This document shows, in pieces, positions 23,043 through 34,338 of a stretch of DNA of 64,000 nt. The notes under the pieces are model-generated. The model had not been told where the DNA came from, ran no database searches, and saw nothing but the letters and a program-made list of their open reading frames with translations. Positions within the stretch are counted from its first letter, which is position 1. Each line of letters starts with the position of its first letter. The stretch is from Entoloma clypeatum (lineage: Eukaryota > Basidiomycota > Agaricomycetes > Agaricales > Entolomataceae): assembly GCA_963565915.1 (NCBI GenBank), contig OY751495.1:310001-374000 (forward strand), given 5' to 3'. The translations under genes were made by a program, and so were the position numbers.

Positions 23043-23291
23043 TGTTGAGAATGTAGATGGAGAAAACTTATCTATTTGATAGATAAGTACATCTTATATA
23101 CTAAAACTAAGCAGAAACTGTATCTTAGAGACCAATGAAAGTGGAGTATAACTAAAGGAACATAAGGCGATGTAGGTAATGAGCTGTGTATGTAGAAATG
23201 GTTGCATATAAGTATATAATCAGAAGGAGTAATCGCCGGGCTGGTGCGTTTACCAAAATGGGCGACTACACCGCAACGGCGGTTCCCAACA
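23043..23291 (-). repeat. probable copia-2 5' LTR
   Basis: The inner end is fixed by the primer-binding site (plus-strand TGTTGAGAATG at 23043). The outer end is proposed at ...TTCCCAACA (23291), because it forms a matching inverted terminus (TGTTGAGAA/TGTTGGGAA). No second copy is in the window, so the outer limit is an inference. Confidence 0.6.
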
Positions 23292-23408
23292 CAGGGAGGG
23301 ATGCTGCATCTGTCGCCCAGTCAAAAGATTCTGGTGGGGTTGGAGGGTTTGTGGTCGCGGTCGTGATGGTGGTTGCAGGTGTTGTTGCTTTTGTCCCTTC
23401 CTTGTACC
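23292..23408. other. flank between copia-2 and gypsy-A copy 2
   Basis: 117 bp between the two LTR boundaries. I see no gene or repeat in it. Confidence 0.5.
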
Positions 23409-23810
23409 TGTTGTGCTTAACAAACTGTTCCAAGGTTTGGGCAGAGTATGCAGGAAGTGGAAAGGCGAAGAGCAATGTGATTGCTAAATCTAAGGAATCT
23501 ACTACAGTACAAGAGGTTTATATAGGTACTGACTATAGGCGGTAGCGGATGAGTCAGTGCAGCGGAAGGCAGTGCGCATGAGTAAGGCAACTGTGGAAGG
23601 CTATGTACAATGAGTAAGCTGACTGCGGGAAGCAAGTCAGCGTGGGAGCGAAGTATACTAAAAGGGGATGACGAAGTAATGTAATGAGTCAGACTGGGAA
23701 TCAAAGGTTGCGAAAGTAGACATTAGACATAGTAAGTTCATAAGAGGGTGCTGAGTTGGGCCGATAAGTAAAAGATATGATGTGGTCCTCATACTGTAGA
23801 GTCCGTAACA
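23409..23810 (-). repeat. gypsy-A copy 2 3' LTR
   Basis: 402 bp, plus-strand ends TGTTGTGC and CCGTAACA; homologous to 2764-3151 and 37990-38359. The self-priming 11-mer TTGCTAAATCT is present at about 23481-23491. Confidence 0.92.
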
Positions 23811-23841
23811 TGTTCCCCTCTCCAAGCTCTGTGTCCTCACA

Positions 23842-25917
23842 GAGTCACTGTCCCCATCCCTCATTGTTGTTGGGATTGGACCAGTTCGGACTCTCCTTGA
23901 GGCTCCAATCGTATATCAACTCCTCATTAATGGCTACGGCGACTCCACACCTTGTCTCCGATGCAGTAGTCCCGAGACGGACTTCGCCGTGTGTCAACTG
24001 TCTTCTTCATCTGATCCTGTGCTTGTTTCAGCACAGCATTGGCTTCTTCTCGTGCCTGTTTGAGTTTTTTCAAGAAGTCGTTGGCAGCCAGATTGGTATC
24101 TTCTAACACGAGCTCTCCCTTCCACAGATGTAAACCATAGTTGAGGTAGAATGGGGTGTGCTTCGTTGCCTGATGTTCTTTGTCATTGTACTGGAACTCT
24201 GCGATTGCGATCCATTCAGCCCAATCATCCTGTAGATGGTTGACAAAGTTTCGTAAGAACGCTTCCGTTTCCTGATGCGATCGCTCAGCCTGTCCATCAG
24301 TCTGTGGGTGGTATGCGGTGGACAGGTTCCTTTTGATCCCTAGCATGTGGCAGAGTATCTCCATGAACTTCGCGGCGAACTGCGGTCCCCTATCGCTGAT
24401 GATCTTCTTGGGGATCCCATGAAGCTTCCATATCTGATCCTGATAGATCTTGGCTAATCCTTCAGCTGATAATTCAATGGTTGTCGGAATGAGATGGAGC
24501 ATCTTCGAATGTCTATCTGTGATGACCAAAATCGCATTCTTTCCATTGGACTCTGGTATTGGTCCCACGACGTCAATCCCTATGTCTTCCCATGGATGAC
24601 TTGATGCTGCATGGGGATGTAGCGGAGCATGTCGTTTCTGTCTGTTGATCTTGTTGCATTGACAGGTGTCACAACCCTTTACGTACTTCTTCACATCATG
24701 CAGGATAGTAGGCCACCAGTAGGTATGAGTGAGGAGTTCATGTGTCCAATATTGTCCTGGATGTCCAGCCACTGGTGCATTGTGTGATTCAAACATCAGT
24801 TCTTGACACAGTTGTGGGTCTGGTGGAACATAGACTCGTTTGCCTGCATATGTGATGCCGTTTTCCTGTTGATACCAATGAGGATTCTTCTTTAGACCCT
24901 GGGCTACTTCTGTCTCCATGCGGTTCGAAGCCTTGATGCGTGCAATCCATGGGTTTTCGATGGTTGTGATGTTTCCAATTTTGATGGAATCAGATGTTTC
25001 ACCCCCTTCAAAGAATTGTTCCTCCATGAACATCTCCATTTATACCACATCTTCTGATTCCAACCGTTTCAAGAATAGTCCCTCCTTGCGCATTTGGTCA
25101 CTGTCTTGTGGTTCGAGTTCCGCTTCATTTGCCGGGTACATGCCGTGATTCAAAGTCATAGTCTTGTAACTTCATTTTCCAGCATCGCTGTCGTTGATTC
25201 AGGTCCTGAGGATGACGGAAATATTCCAGGTTCTTGTGATCAGTCAAGATTTCGAAACGCTCCCTGGCTTCGAGCAGATAGTGTCTCCAATCTTTTAATG
25301 CTTCCATGACCGCCAGGAGTTCCTTGTCGTATATCTCGTAATTCTGTTTGGCCGCGGACATGGTCCGCGACAAGAATGCGATGGGGTGCCATTTGTCGTC
25401 TTGCTTCTGAGAGAGTACTGCTCCAATTGCATAGCCCGATGCATCGGTTTCAACCCTGAACTGTCCCTCTGATTTCGGTAATGCCAAGACTGGTGCCGAT
25501 GTAATTGCCCGTATGAGACCTTCAAAGGCTTGCTGCTCTGTTGGTCCCCAAGTAAATGCCGTACCGCCTGGGAGCGTGGTGAGAGGTTTTGCAATGTTTG
25601 AGTACCCTTCAATAAAACGTCGATAGAAGTTGGCAAATCCAAGAAACTTCTGAACTTCCTTTTTTGATGTGGGTGCTCGCCAGTTTTGGATTGTATCCAG
25701 CTTCTCGGTTTCCATCTCAACACGTCCCTCACCAACCACATATCCCAATATAGGACATTTCGTTACTTCCCATAAACACTTCTTCTCCTTTAGGAACAAA
25801 TCATTGTCCGATATGATCTGTAGGATTTCTTTGGTGTTTTGCGTGAGTTCTTCCTTGGTTTTACCAATAACCACAATGTCATCCATGTAGATCACGCAGA
25901 TACGTCGGCAGATCTGG
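23842..25917 (-). pseudogene. gypsy-A copy 2 pol (YMDD-RNase H-integrase) and ORF remnant
   Basis: From 25917 down: the RT catalytic block (VIYMDDIVVIGKT), connection and RNase H to the same HVPGK frame change seen in copy 1 (about 25125), then a long open integrase frame (25039-23930) with D, D, E residues (GIDVVGPIPE, ISDRGPQFAAK, DGQAERSHQE). It ends at GDKVW, where a deletion removes the chromodomain. The tail of the extra 3' ORF follows (ELIYDWSLKESPNW..., stop about 23842). The integrase frame here lacks the stops of copy 1. Confidence 0.88.
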
Positions 25918-26039
25918 TCCCTTCACAATCTTAGTCAACGCAGCGGCTCGTTTGGCAGGGATGACATAGGTTCTATTGTCTGCAGTCATACAAGGCAAGC
26001 AAGTCCGTTTAATAGATAAGGGTCGTGACTTAGTGTCAT

Positions 26040-27239
26040 TTAATCAGACCCTTTGGGAAAATCCTTCTCATTGGCTTCTAAGATTGTGGTTTCATCATTC
26101 TCAGCATCTTCCTCGGACACCTTCCTAACACTTCTGGAGTTCTTCTTTGGCTTGTGGCAGTTGTGCGCGATATGGCCTTCTTGGTCACAGTTGAAACACT
26201 TGCGACCATCTTTCTTCTTTGGAGCGCTACAGTCTTTAGCCAGATGACCAAAGCGTTGACAGTTGTAGCAACGGGCTACTCCTGCTGTGTCGATCTCCAT
26301 GGCCTTGCCCTGACCACCATAAGTGGTACCCGATCCGGTGCGCATGTCGCCGCCACCTCAGATGACCAGTGCATGTCCTTCCATCTGTTGTCCTTTGTTT
26401 CGGATCTCCTTTGCGTAATCGGTGTACATCTTGCCATCACTAGCCACTTGTTCAGAGATTCTGCGGTTGACGTTCTTCTCTAGGATGTATTTCCCTGTTT
26501 CTTCGCCAAGGTTTGACAGCTTCAAGAGTTCTTCGAATTCATCCAAGAATTCGTCAACGGTGCGTTTCTCTTGTTTCAGGACTTCAAGTCTCGCTTTGGC
26601 AGCAACTGACTTGTTGGCAATGGAGAATCGTGTAGCAATGTCATCGGAAAAACCTAGCCAGGTGATGTTCTCGTTGTCGACAGCAAGAGCGTCTAACTTG
26701 TTACTGGCCCAGTGTCTGGCGGACCCTTCCATCATACGGGATAGCACCGCAAGAATCTTCTGATTATCTGTGAGGCTCTTTTGGAACCTGATGTATAGTT
26801 TGGTGGCTTTCCACCACTCATCAAAAGTGTATCTGTCCTTGAACATCCCGGGATCCTTGATGATCTTGGATGTATCCATTGTCTGTACTGCTGGGGCTCC
26901 TGCCATGTCTAGAGTCTGCGGAGGAGAAGAGGGGTCGGGTTGTTGGGATGAAGGGGCCCGGAATACAGGTAAGGATTGAAAATGACTCCCTGTTCTAGGC
27001 GTCTGTTTGATATCTGACTGCACGGAGTCAAAAGTAAATTCGTCAGGGGACTCGTCGGCGGAATCGGTGGCAAAACGTTCAGGGTATTTCCTCTGTAGAT
27101 CTCTAAGGAATCTCTGTTCCTGCGCGTCTGTTGGTCGCGAGAAGGGGTCAAGTCTCTCGTTTCGTGCCCAACGGTTGTACTCGGTCTGTTGCTCGTCGGT
27201 GGTGAAGTGGGCGTAGATCTGCTGCTTCGAGTAAGACAT
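26040..27239 (-). pseudogene. gypsy-A copy 2 gag
   Basis: Gag starting MSYSKQQIYAHFTTDEQQ at 27239. It has a retrotransposon gag domain (FDEWWKATKLYIRFQKSL, FSDDIATRFSIANKS, TVDEFLDEFEELL) and two CCHC knuckles (CYNCQRFGHLAKDC, CFNCDQEGHIAHNC) before a stop at 26040. One TGA at 26358-26360 is CGA in copy 3, so a single C-to-T change breaks it. Confidence 0.9.
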
Positions 27240-27681
27240 GGTGATGCGGCTCTGGGACGTCTCGATGTGAGCGTCCTAATCAATCTTCTGATAATGGTTG
27301 TCTGGACACCGATAAACTCTCTGATCTCTGTGATCCGACCTGTCTGAGGTCCTTCTTGAACGCGAAAGCTTTCGAGTTCGTTCTGTCGGGCATTGTAACG
27401 CGCGATCTGGTGTTGCCGAGCAAGATGGATGCTCTCTGCTATCTCGCCATGGGGGCGATGCTCGTCGTTGTCTAGTTCTTCGTCAAGCACCTGCTGTAGG
27501 ATGCGATGGATCTCCGATTCGATGTACTGCTGGATGAGCGTAAAATTGATACTGTCTCAAGGACTTTGCTCCTCCTGTCGGGCTTCTGGTGAGGCGAATG
27601 GGTTACTGGTGAAGTCTTCAAAGAAGCGCGACGTCTTGACTCATCTGGTAGTTGCTCTCTTCGCTCTGGGTGAACCTAACG

Positions 27682-27692
27682 AGATTTAGCAA
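27682..27692 (-). promoter_or_regulatory. gypsy-A self-priming primer-binding site
   Basis: On the element strand TTGCTAAATCT lies two bases after the 5' LTR. It is the exact complement of AGATTTAGCAA, found in the LTR about 34 bp after TATATAA, i.e. near the expected RNA 5' end. In Tf1 of fission yeast the first 11 nucleotides of the RNA pair with a site beside the LTR to prime reverse transcription; this layout is the same. Confidence 0.75.
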
Positions 27693-27694
27693 CT

Positions 27695-27958
27695 TGTTAT
27701 GCTTAACAAACCGTTCCAAGGTTCGGGCAGAGTATGCAGGAAGTGGAAAGGTGAAGAGCAATGTGATTGCTAAATCTAAGGAATCTACTACAGTACAAGA
27801 GGTTTATATAGGTACTGACTATAGGCGGTAGCGGATGAGTCAGTGCTGCGGAAGGCAGTGCACATGAGTAAGGCGACTGCGGAAGGCTATGTACAATGAG
27901 TAAGCTGACTGTGGGAAGCGAGTCAGCGCGGGAGCGAAGTATACTAAAAGGGGATGAC
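27695..27958 (-). repeat. gypsy-A copy 2 5' LTR, truncated
   Basis: 264 bp matching the 3' LTR at 23409 onward. It stops at 27958, where the gypsy-B LTR begins with an intact terminus. Confidence 0.9.
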
Positions 27959-28429
27959 TGGAAGGGTGACCTTACGATCCAACAACTCCGAAGTGCTCCA
28001 AAGCGACTCCGATGTCAGATGACTTGCAAGGGAAATCCAAAGTTAAATTAGACTCTATGAAGTACAATACGAGGCGTATCTTGCAAGGGAAATCCAAAGA
28101 GAAAGTTCTGAGGATTCCCCTGCAGGCTAGACAGCTATATAGACGATGAGAATTGGAAATGAGGAGAGGAATGTTGAAATACGACAAAGATCGGGAGTAG
28201 GGATGGGAACAGAATATGTAAATCAGAAGTGTGCATGTGGTGGTATAAATCATTGCTCCGACATGCACTCCGACACAGAGGACGGGTCGGAAGTGTCGGA
28301 GGTCGGAGGTGTTGAAGGATAGATGGAAACGAAAGGAAACATAAAGTATGCACAATGGTCGGAGGGTCGGAGGATGGGTCGGAGGTGTCGGAGGTGTCAG
28401 ATTGAGGAAATCGGATGGTTGCCCTTACA
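27959..28429 (-). repeat. gypsy-B 3' LTR
   Basis: 471 bp with plus-strand ends TGGAAGGGTGACC and GGTTGCCCTTACA, imperfect inverted termini. On the element strand it is preceded by the purine tract AAGGGGGG (about 28434-28441). No second copy is in the window. Confidence 0.85.
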
Positions 28430-28503
28430 TTACCCCCCTTCTAAGGCGCGGCGTCTCGACGCGCAAGGCGAAATGTACAGGACTCAAAGGCCGTTGCAGC
28501 GAT

Positions 28504-29805
28504 TCAACGCGGAGCTCCCAGGTGTCGGCGGTAAAATTCCCGGACCAGGCACGGAGCGTGGACATCCTCCTCCGTCTCCCATGAGTTTTCCTCGTAGCCG
28601 TACCCCTTCCACTTGACTAGGAACTGCAGCTTGCCTCGTTGAAGCCGACTATCCAAGATCATTTCGACTTCGTATTCCATTTCTTCTCCGACTGCAGTCG
28701 GAGGCGGAGGGATATGAACATCTCATCGGAAGGGGTCTTCCGGAGCCAATGACAGTTTTACAACGTGGAATACAGGGTGAATGCGAGACATGGAAGGAGG
28801 GAGTTTGAGTTTGTACGCATGCGTTCCAACAGGTCGGACAACCGGAAACGGGCCTACATATCTATGAGCCAGCTTTTTGGTCGGTCAGGTGGTTTTGAGG
28901 TCGGAGGAATCCAGAAAGACCTTGTCGCCCGGTTGGAAGGTCAGAGTAGATGTCCGACACTGGTTGTAGTACCGCGCCATGTCGTCTTTGGCCTTCCCCA
29001 AAGCTGCTTGTGCTTCCTCCAATGCGGACTTCATCCGCTTGCTGAAATCCTCTACGGCCTCGATCTCTGACGGTCTTTGTCGGGGCTCAAAGCCCATATG
29101 TGGGTGACATCTGGTGTCGGCATAGAAGGGGGTTTGGCGTGTGGACACGTGGACATGGTTATTGTACAAAAACTCTGCCATCGGAAGCCATTCATCCCAA
29201 TCGTCCTGTCACTCATTGACAAACAGTCGGAGGTATTGTTCCAATCCCTGGTTCACATGTTCCATCTGTCCGTCCGACTGCGGATGGTAGGCCGTTGAGG
29301 CAGCAACCTTGATACCTAACAGCCTGTACAATTCCTGCGTGAACTTGGCGACGAACTGTGGTCCGCGATTGGAGACAATGGCCTCTGGAAGACCGTGAAG
29401 CTTCCAAACATGTTGAACATAAGATTTCGCGGATCCGAGGGTGGAGAGAGCGGAGTGCGTTGGAATGAAGTGTCCGCATTTCCTGACTGAGTCTACTACT
29501 ACCATGATATTGTCATACCCATGGGCTTCTGGTAGTTCAGTGATAAAATCAACACTAGTTACCTCCCATTGCTCCAACGGGACTGGGAGCGGATGGAGTT
29601 CACCAGAGGGTGCGGAGCGTCGGACCTTGGTGCGGAGGCAGGGGTCGCAAGTTTTGCAATACTGACCAATTAAACATGCCATGTGGGGCCACCAATAAGT
29701 GTGTGATACCAACTCTAGAGTCTTCCAGCGTCCTGGGTGTCCAACCACCAGATTGTCATGGTGTTGCGTGATGATTTGTTGGCAGAGCTGTGGGTTGTTG
29801 GCCAC
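28504..29805 (-). pseudogene. gypsy-B integrase and chromodomain
   Basis: Integrase frame 29805-29209: zinc region (H.....H then CKTCDPCLRTK), catalytic D in TSVDFITELP, and E in DGQMEHVNQGLEQY. The second catalytic block reads IVSNRGPQF, with N in place of the invariant D, a G-to-A type change. After a stop near 29206 the frame continues (EFLYNNHVHVSTRQTPFYADT) to the GPY segment. It then goes through further breaks to a chromodomain (YEVEMILDSRLQRGKLQFLV, then WKGYGYEENSWE) ending at 28504. The coding is inactive. Confidence 0.88.
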
Positions 29806-29817
29806 ATAAATGCGATC

Positions 29818-31476
29818 TCAGAAGTACAGTAAACCCTCCGACTGTTGCCATTCCACTCCGCGGATGGATGCAGCTCCGACCGTCGGAAGGGATTTGATGA
29901 CCTCCGCTATGCTATCCTCTAGAAGGCCATCGTGGATGCCCTGTCGGACCTTCCGGAGGACATCGTGCTCCTCACCTTGAGTGGCTACTCCCTGAGTGAC
30001 CCATATGGCAAACAGCTCTGGTCGGAGTAGGACTATGTCCTCATTGTTCCATGAGCCATCTCCATGGTCCGCCTGACGTGACAGTGCGTCGGACTTCCCC
30101 ATCGACTTGCCCAGTCGATGGTGCATCTTGAAATCAAAACGCGCTAGGTATAGAGACCACCGCGCTTGTTGCCAATTGAGCTTCTGGGCAGTCATGAAGC
30201 ATTCGAGGTTTTTGTGATCGGTCCAAATTTCCACCGTCTTCTCCGCTCCTTCAAGGAAATGTCGCCATTCCTCCAGTGCGCGGATTACAGCCAGCATCTC
30301 CTTGTCGTGAATTTCGTAGTTGCGTTCCACTGGGCTAAGGCTTTTGGAATAAAACATGACAGGGTGCCACTTACCGTCCTCCGATGGTTGGGACAGTACC
30401 GCTCCAGTCGCAAAGTCGGAGCTATCCGCTTCGACTCGCCACTCCTTGCTGTGGTCGGGGAGGACAAGTATTGGAGCGGAGGTGATCCTCCGCTTCAGAC
30501 CTCCGAAGGCCCCTGCTTCCTTGTCGCCCCAGGACCATACACAGCCCTTGGTTGTGAGTCGGAACAGAGGACGTGTGATGTCGGAGAACCCTTGGATGAA
30601 ATGACGATAAGAAGTTAGTGAATCCAAGGAAGGACTGCACCTCCCGCACGTTAGTCGGAGTTGGCCACTCCGACACTCCGGCTACCTTGACGGGGTCCAT
30701 TTCCACATGTCCTTTCTCAATAATAAGGCCAAGGTATTCGATCTGTGTCTGTTTGAATTCACACTTCTCCGGTTTGAGATACAATCTGTGTTGTCGGAGC
30801 CACTCTAATACTATGTGTGTGATCCTCTGATGCTCCGACAGGTCCGACATAAAGATGAGAATATCATCAAGATAAACACATACGCCACCTTCAGTAATAA
30901 GATATCATTCATCATAGTCTGAAAAGTTGAAGGACTATTAGTGAGTCCGAAGAACATTACAAGGGGTTCGAAGAGTCCTCAATTTGTCTGAAAGGCCGCT
31001 TTTCATTCATCTCCGGGCTTGATTTGGACATTATTGTAGCCCCATCGGATATCGAGCTTGGTGAAGTATTGAGCATTCTGGAGTTTGTTGACTAGTTCGG
31101 AGATGAGCAGAAGGAGGTACTTGTTTTTGATAGTCTTGGAATTGAGCGATTGATAATCCTGAACGAGTCGGAGGGAACCGTCCTTCTTCTTGATGAAAAA
31201 GACCCGAGAGGCCATCGGAGATTTTGAAGGTTGGATCCGACCAGTGGCCAGATTTTCTTCCAAGAATGCATTGAGTTCCTTCTGTTCCTTCAGAGCGAGC
31301 GGATACACCTTGCAACCCATCGGAGTTGCGTCGGGGATCAGCTCAATGGCATGGTCCCATATGCGTTCCTCTGGCAGATTGTCGAAGGAGGTCTTGGAAA
31401 ATACATCTTCAAAATCATGTAAGTGATTAGGTACAGAATTGCGAAAAGACTTGGGTTTCTGATTTTGGAGGAACAC
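29818..31476 (-). pseudogene. gypsy-B reverse transcriptase and RNase H
   Basis: RT begins near 31476 (DHAIELIPDATPMGCKVYPL, then a VFFIKKKDGSLRLVQDYQSL block). It is broken near 31000-30850 around the catalytic region and resumes with KPEKCEFKQTQIEYLGLII and EVQSFLGFTNF. It changes frame near 30600 and runs through RNase H (WRVEADSSDFATGAVLSQPS, NYEIHDKEMLAVIRALEEW, DHKNLECFM) to a stop at 29818. Confidence 0.88.
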
Positions 31477-31479
31477 CTC

Positions 31480-32640
31480 TGATAGGCGTTGTGAGGTAGT
31501 TGACGATGCTCGGACGAATTCTGATGTCGGAGGTAGGGCTCCGCATCGTCTTCCAATGGCTCATTCGATGATTGTTCTTTGTTCTCGCTTACGTCTTCCA
31601 CCCAAGGGCCTCGCGGGGCTTCCTCCGCTAATCCAGCATCTGGCGTCGGACCCATCTGACAAGTGCGGATGCATGCCTGCTCAAATTTGCGGACCTTCCA
31701 CTCCTGAATGGCCTCCTGATGGCAAGTCCGACAGCGAGTGGGACAGCGACTCATTCTCACCTTCCCGGAGGTCCAATCTACCTCGGGATTGTGCTCCTTG
31801 AGCCACGTGAATCCAAGTACAATATCCTGCTTTCCCAGTCCAGTTACAGCGAGCTGGGTCCGCTCTGTGTGATCCTGATATCGGAGTATAATGTCCAGGA
31901 CCTCCGATATTGCTCCGGCATCATTCGGAGTACTGTCGACATTGTAGACAGGGATTGCGCGTTGTAGCCTTCGGGTACTGAGTCGATGTTTCTCTCACTC
32001 CTGACACTGATAAGTTTTTCTGGAGGAAAAATTCATTATGAAAGAGGAATCCTCTTTGCTTTGGGTATATCTTTAAGAAAGATACAAGGTATTTTATATG
32101 GAAATTTTCAAGAAACATGTAATGTTTTTTCCAAATATTTTTGGCCAAAAAACTTTTTGTTTATCCTACAGTTTTTCTTGAGGAAAAACTAGATCCATTG
32201 TTTGAACAATGGAATAAGTTTATCTTTGAGGAAAACCCTTGGAAAATTGAAAAGTTTTACCAGAAGAAATACTTTGGAAACACATTACATGTTTCCTAAA
32301 ATTTTCTATATGAAATACTTTGTATCTTTCTCAAAGATACACCCAAAGGAAAGAGGATTCCTCTTTCACAAGAGATTTTTCCTCCAGAAAAACTTACCAG
32401 TGTCAGGAGTGTCTACCAGGGAGCGGTCAATGAAGGAGCCAGTCGCTCCACTATTGAGAAGAGCTTTTGTGAAAGGGTATCCTTGGTGTCCATTGTCTCC
32501 AGAACAACATCTAGTTCAATAGCGTTGTCGGAGCCGTCGGAGGCCAGGATGTATTTTTTCGGAAGTCGTTGTTCCCATTTTCGGAGTCGGGGTAGGTGTG
32601 ACTGAGGGTTCATTCTGCGCTGAGTCATAGGGAGAAGAAG
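31480..32640 (-). pseudogene. gypsy-B protease region, split by a MITE
   Basis: Upstream half: FTKALLNSGATGSFIDRSLV (about 32480-32415). It has N-S-G where aspartic proteases have D-S/T-G. The MITE 31996-32411 follows. Downstream half: HRLSTRRLQRAIPVYNVDS ... LGKQDIVLGFTWLKEHNPEV ... SRCPTRC, the classic end of a chromovirus protease. Joining the halves with one TCT target copy keeps the frame. Confidence 0.85.
31996..32411. mobile_element. CACTA-like foldback MITE
   Basis: 416 bp, AT-rich, starting CACTCCTGACACTG and ending in its inverse. The inverted repeats are imperfect and extend over most of each half, so it can fold back. It is flanked by the 3-bp duplication TCT (31993-31995 and 32412-32414). 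A CACT terminus with a 3-bp duplication is typical of CACTA/EnSpm elements. It has no coding capacity. Confidence 0.85.
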
Positions 32641-32859
32641 TAAAATCTGATTCATCTATAGACAAGGAAGCATAACAATTGCTAGTGGACAACGAGGGCA
32701 CACCATTCACTCATTGTCGGGGGGAAAATCCTCTTGTTTGTCTTCCGCTTGCTCCGACGTGTCGGCGATGTCGGAGGTAGACATCACTGCATCTTTAGCA
32801 GCTAGTTGGTCCATCATGTACTCCTCCTGTTTGTCCAACGTCATGAATCGGACGTCGAA

Positions 32860-33587
32860 TCAGAGCGGACACTCACAACTGAAATGACCAGTTTTACCAC
32901 ATCTGAAGCATACATTGGTGTTCTTACCCCTGACGCGAGAGGCATCAATATCCATCACATTGGGGTCATGGACAGTCGGAGTCAGAGCAATGACTGTTGG
33001 AGGTGCACATGGAATATAGGGGATGAAAGGTTGGGGAAATACAGATCCTGCCGCTGCCTTCGGTGCTGTCGGAGCAGTGTGGAAAGGGTTCGGGTGTGTC
33101 GGAACTGTGGACTTGAAAGCCTTATTGGCAATTCGATTATCATCATTGACTCGTGCAGCTGCATACCAGGCATCCGGGTTGTCATCCATGGGTCGTCCAA
33201 AAGTTAGTGTCGCAATTTCGGATTGGATGTTGGATTGGAGGCCATGTTGGAACTTAAGTACTATGTTCGTTCCTTTGGTGTACCCAGCCTTTTCGACATA
33301 ATCCTTGAAGTCGTCAATGTAAGCCTCCACATCCCGACTACCTTGGTAATAGGCTTCTCCCTCAAGAATGAGCCATGCATCTTGTTCTTTGTTTTTTGGA
33401 GTGAACTCCGCAATGAATGCAGTTCAGAACTGCACCCAGGTCTGGTGACACAGAGCTCTGGTCTGACGCTCTTGTCGGATGACGCGGTTGGCAAAGCGCG
33501 CAGCACGTCCACTCTTCATGAAGGAAAGTGCCCAATAGATCCTAGCATGATCATCTGCAAACTGTTCCAGAACCAGTCCCATATACA
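32860..33587 (-). pseudogene. gypsy-B gag, 5'-truncated
   Basis: From the junction down: YMGLVLEQFADDHARIYWAL, SFMKSGRAARFANRVI, a stop near 33424 (WVQF-stop-TAFIAEF), then VEAYIDDFKDYVEKAGYTKG and a CCHC knuckle (CFRCGKTGHFSCEC). It is a retrotransposon gag without its N-terminus. Confidence 0.87.
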
Positions 33588-33619
33588 GTTCGCTACCAGA
33601 CGAGTCAAGACGTCGCGCT

Positions 33620-34338
33620 TCTTTGAAGACTTCACCAGTAACCCATTCAGCACGCCAGAAGCCCGACAGGAGGAGCTAAGTCCTCGAGACAGTATCGATT
33701 TTACACTCATTCAGCAGTACATCGAATCGGAGATCCGTCACATCCTACAGCAGGTGCTTGACAAAGAACTAGACAACGACGAGCATCGCCCCCACGGCGA
33801 GATAGCAGAGAGCATCCATCTTGCTCGGCAACACCAGATCGCGCGTTACAATGCCCGACAGAACGAACTCGAAAGCTTTCGCGTTCAAGAAGGACCTCAG
33901 ACAGGTCGGATCACAGAGATCAGAGAGTTTATCGGTGTCCAGACAACCATTATCAGAAGATTGATTAGGACGCTCACATCGAGACGTCCCAGAGCCGCAT
34001 CACCATGTCTTACTCGAAGCAGCAGATCTACGCCCACTTCACCACCGACGAGCAACAGACCGAGTACAACCGTTGGGCACGAAACGAGAGACTTGACCCC
34101 TTCTCGCGACCAACAGACGCGCAGGAACAGAGATTCCTTAGAGATCTACAGAGGAAATACCCTGAACGTTTTGCCACCGATTCCGCCGACGAGTCCCCTG
34201 ACGAATTTACTTTTGACTCCGCGCAGTCAGATACTGAACAGACGCCTAGAACAGGGACTGATTTTCAACCCCTACCTGTATCCCGAACCCCATCTTCATC
34301 CCAACAATCCGACACCTCTCCTACTCCGCAGGTTCTAG
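33620..34338 (+). CDS. gypsy-A upstream ORF overlapping gag
   Basis: An open frame ahead of gag, in a different frame, overlapping the first about 330 bases of gag. The part before gag (IDFTLIQQYIESEIRHILQQ, then a long polar helical stretch) is conserved in copy 2, where it is interrupted by TGA at 27641-27643 and 27557-27559 where this copy has CGA. It looks helical and charged. Function unknown; it may be an early gag extension reached by frameshifting, or a separate small protein. Its true start is not evident. Confidence 0.5.

Larger units (their letters stand above)
23409..27958 (-). mobile_element. gypsy-A copy 2, internally deleted
   Basis: A minus-strand relative of copies 1 and 3, with a 3' LTR, integrase, RNase H, gag, leader with primer-binding site and a truncated 5' LTR. 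Two internal deletions are visible. One joins the integrase C-terminus at about 23945 to the extra-ORF tail, removing the chromodomain. The other, near 25910, joins the start of pol to just before the YMDD block, removing protease and most of RT. Its 5' LTR is cut at 27958 where the gypsy-B LTR begins. Confidence 0.92.
27959..33587 (-). mobile_element. gypsy-B: second chromovirus, 5' end missing
   Basis: A minus-strand Ty3/gypsy element distinct from gypsy-A, rich in CGGAG/CTCCG motifs. It has a 3' LTR, chromodomain, integrase, RNase H, RT, protease and gag with a CCHC knuckle. It ends at about 33587, inside gag, at the junction with gypsy-A copy 3. Its 5' LTR is absent. A MITE lies in its protease. 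Confidence 0.9.
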
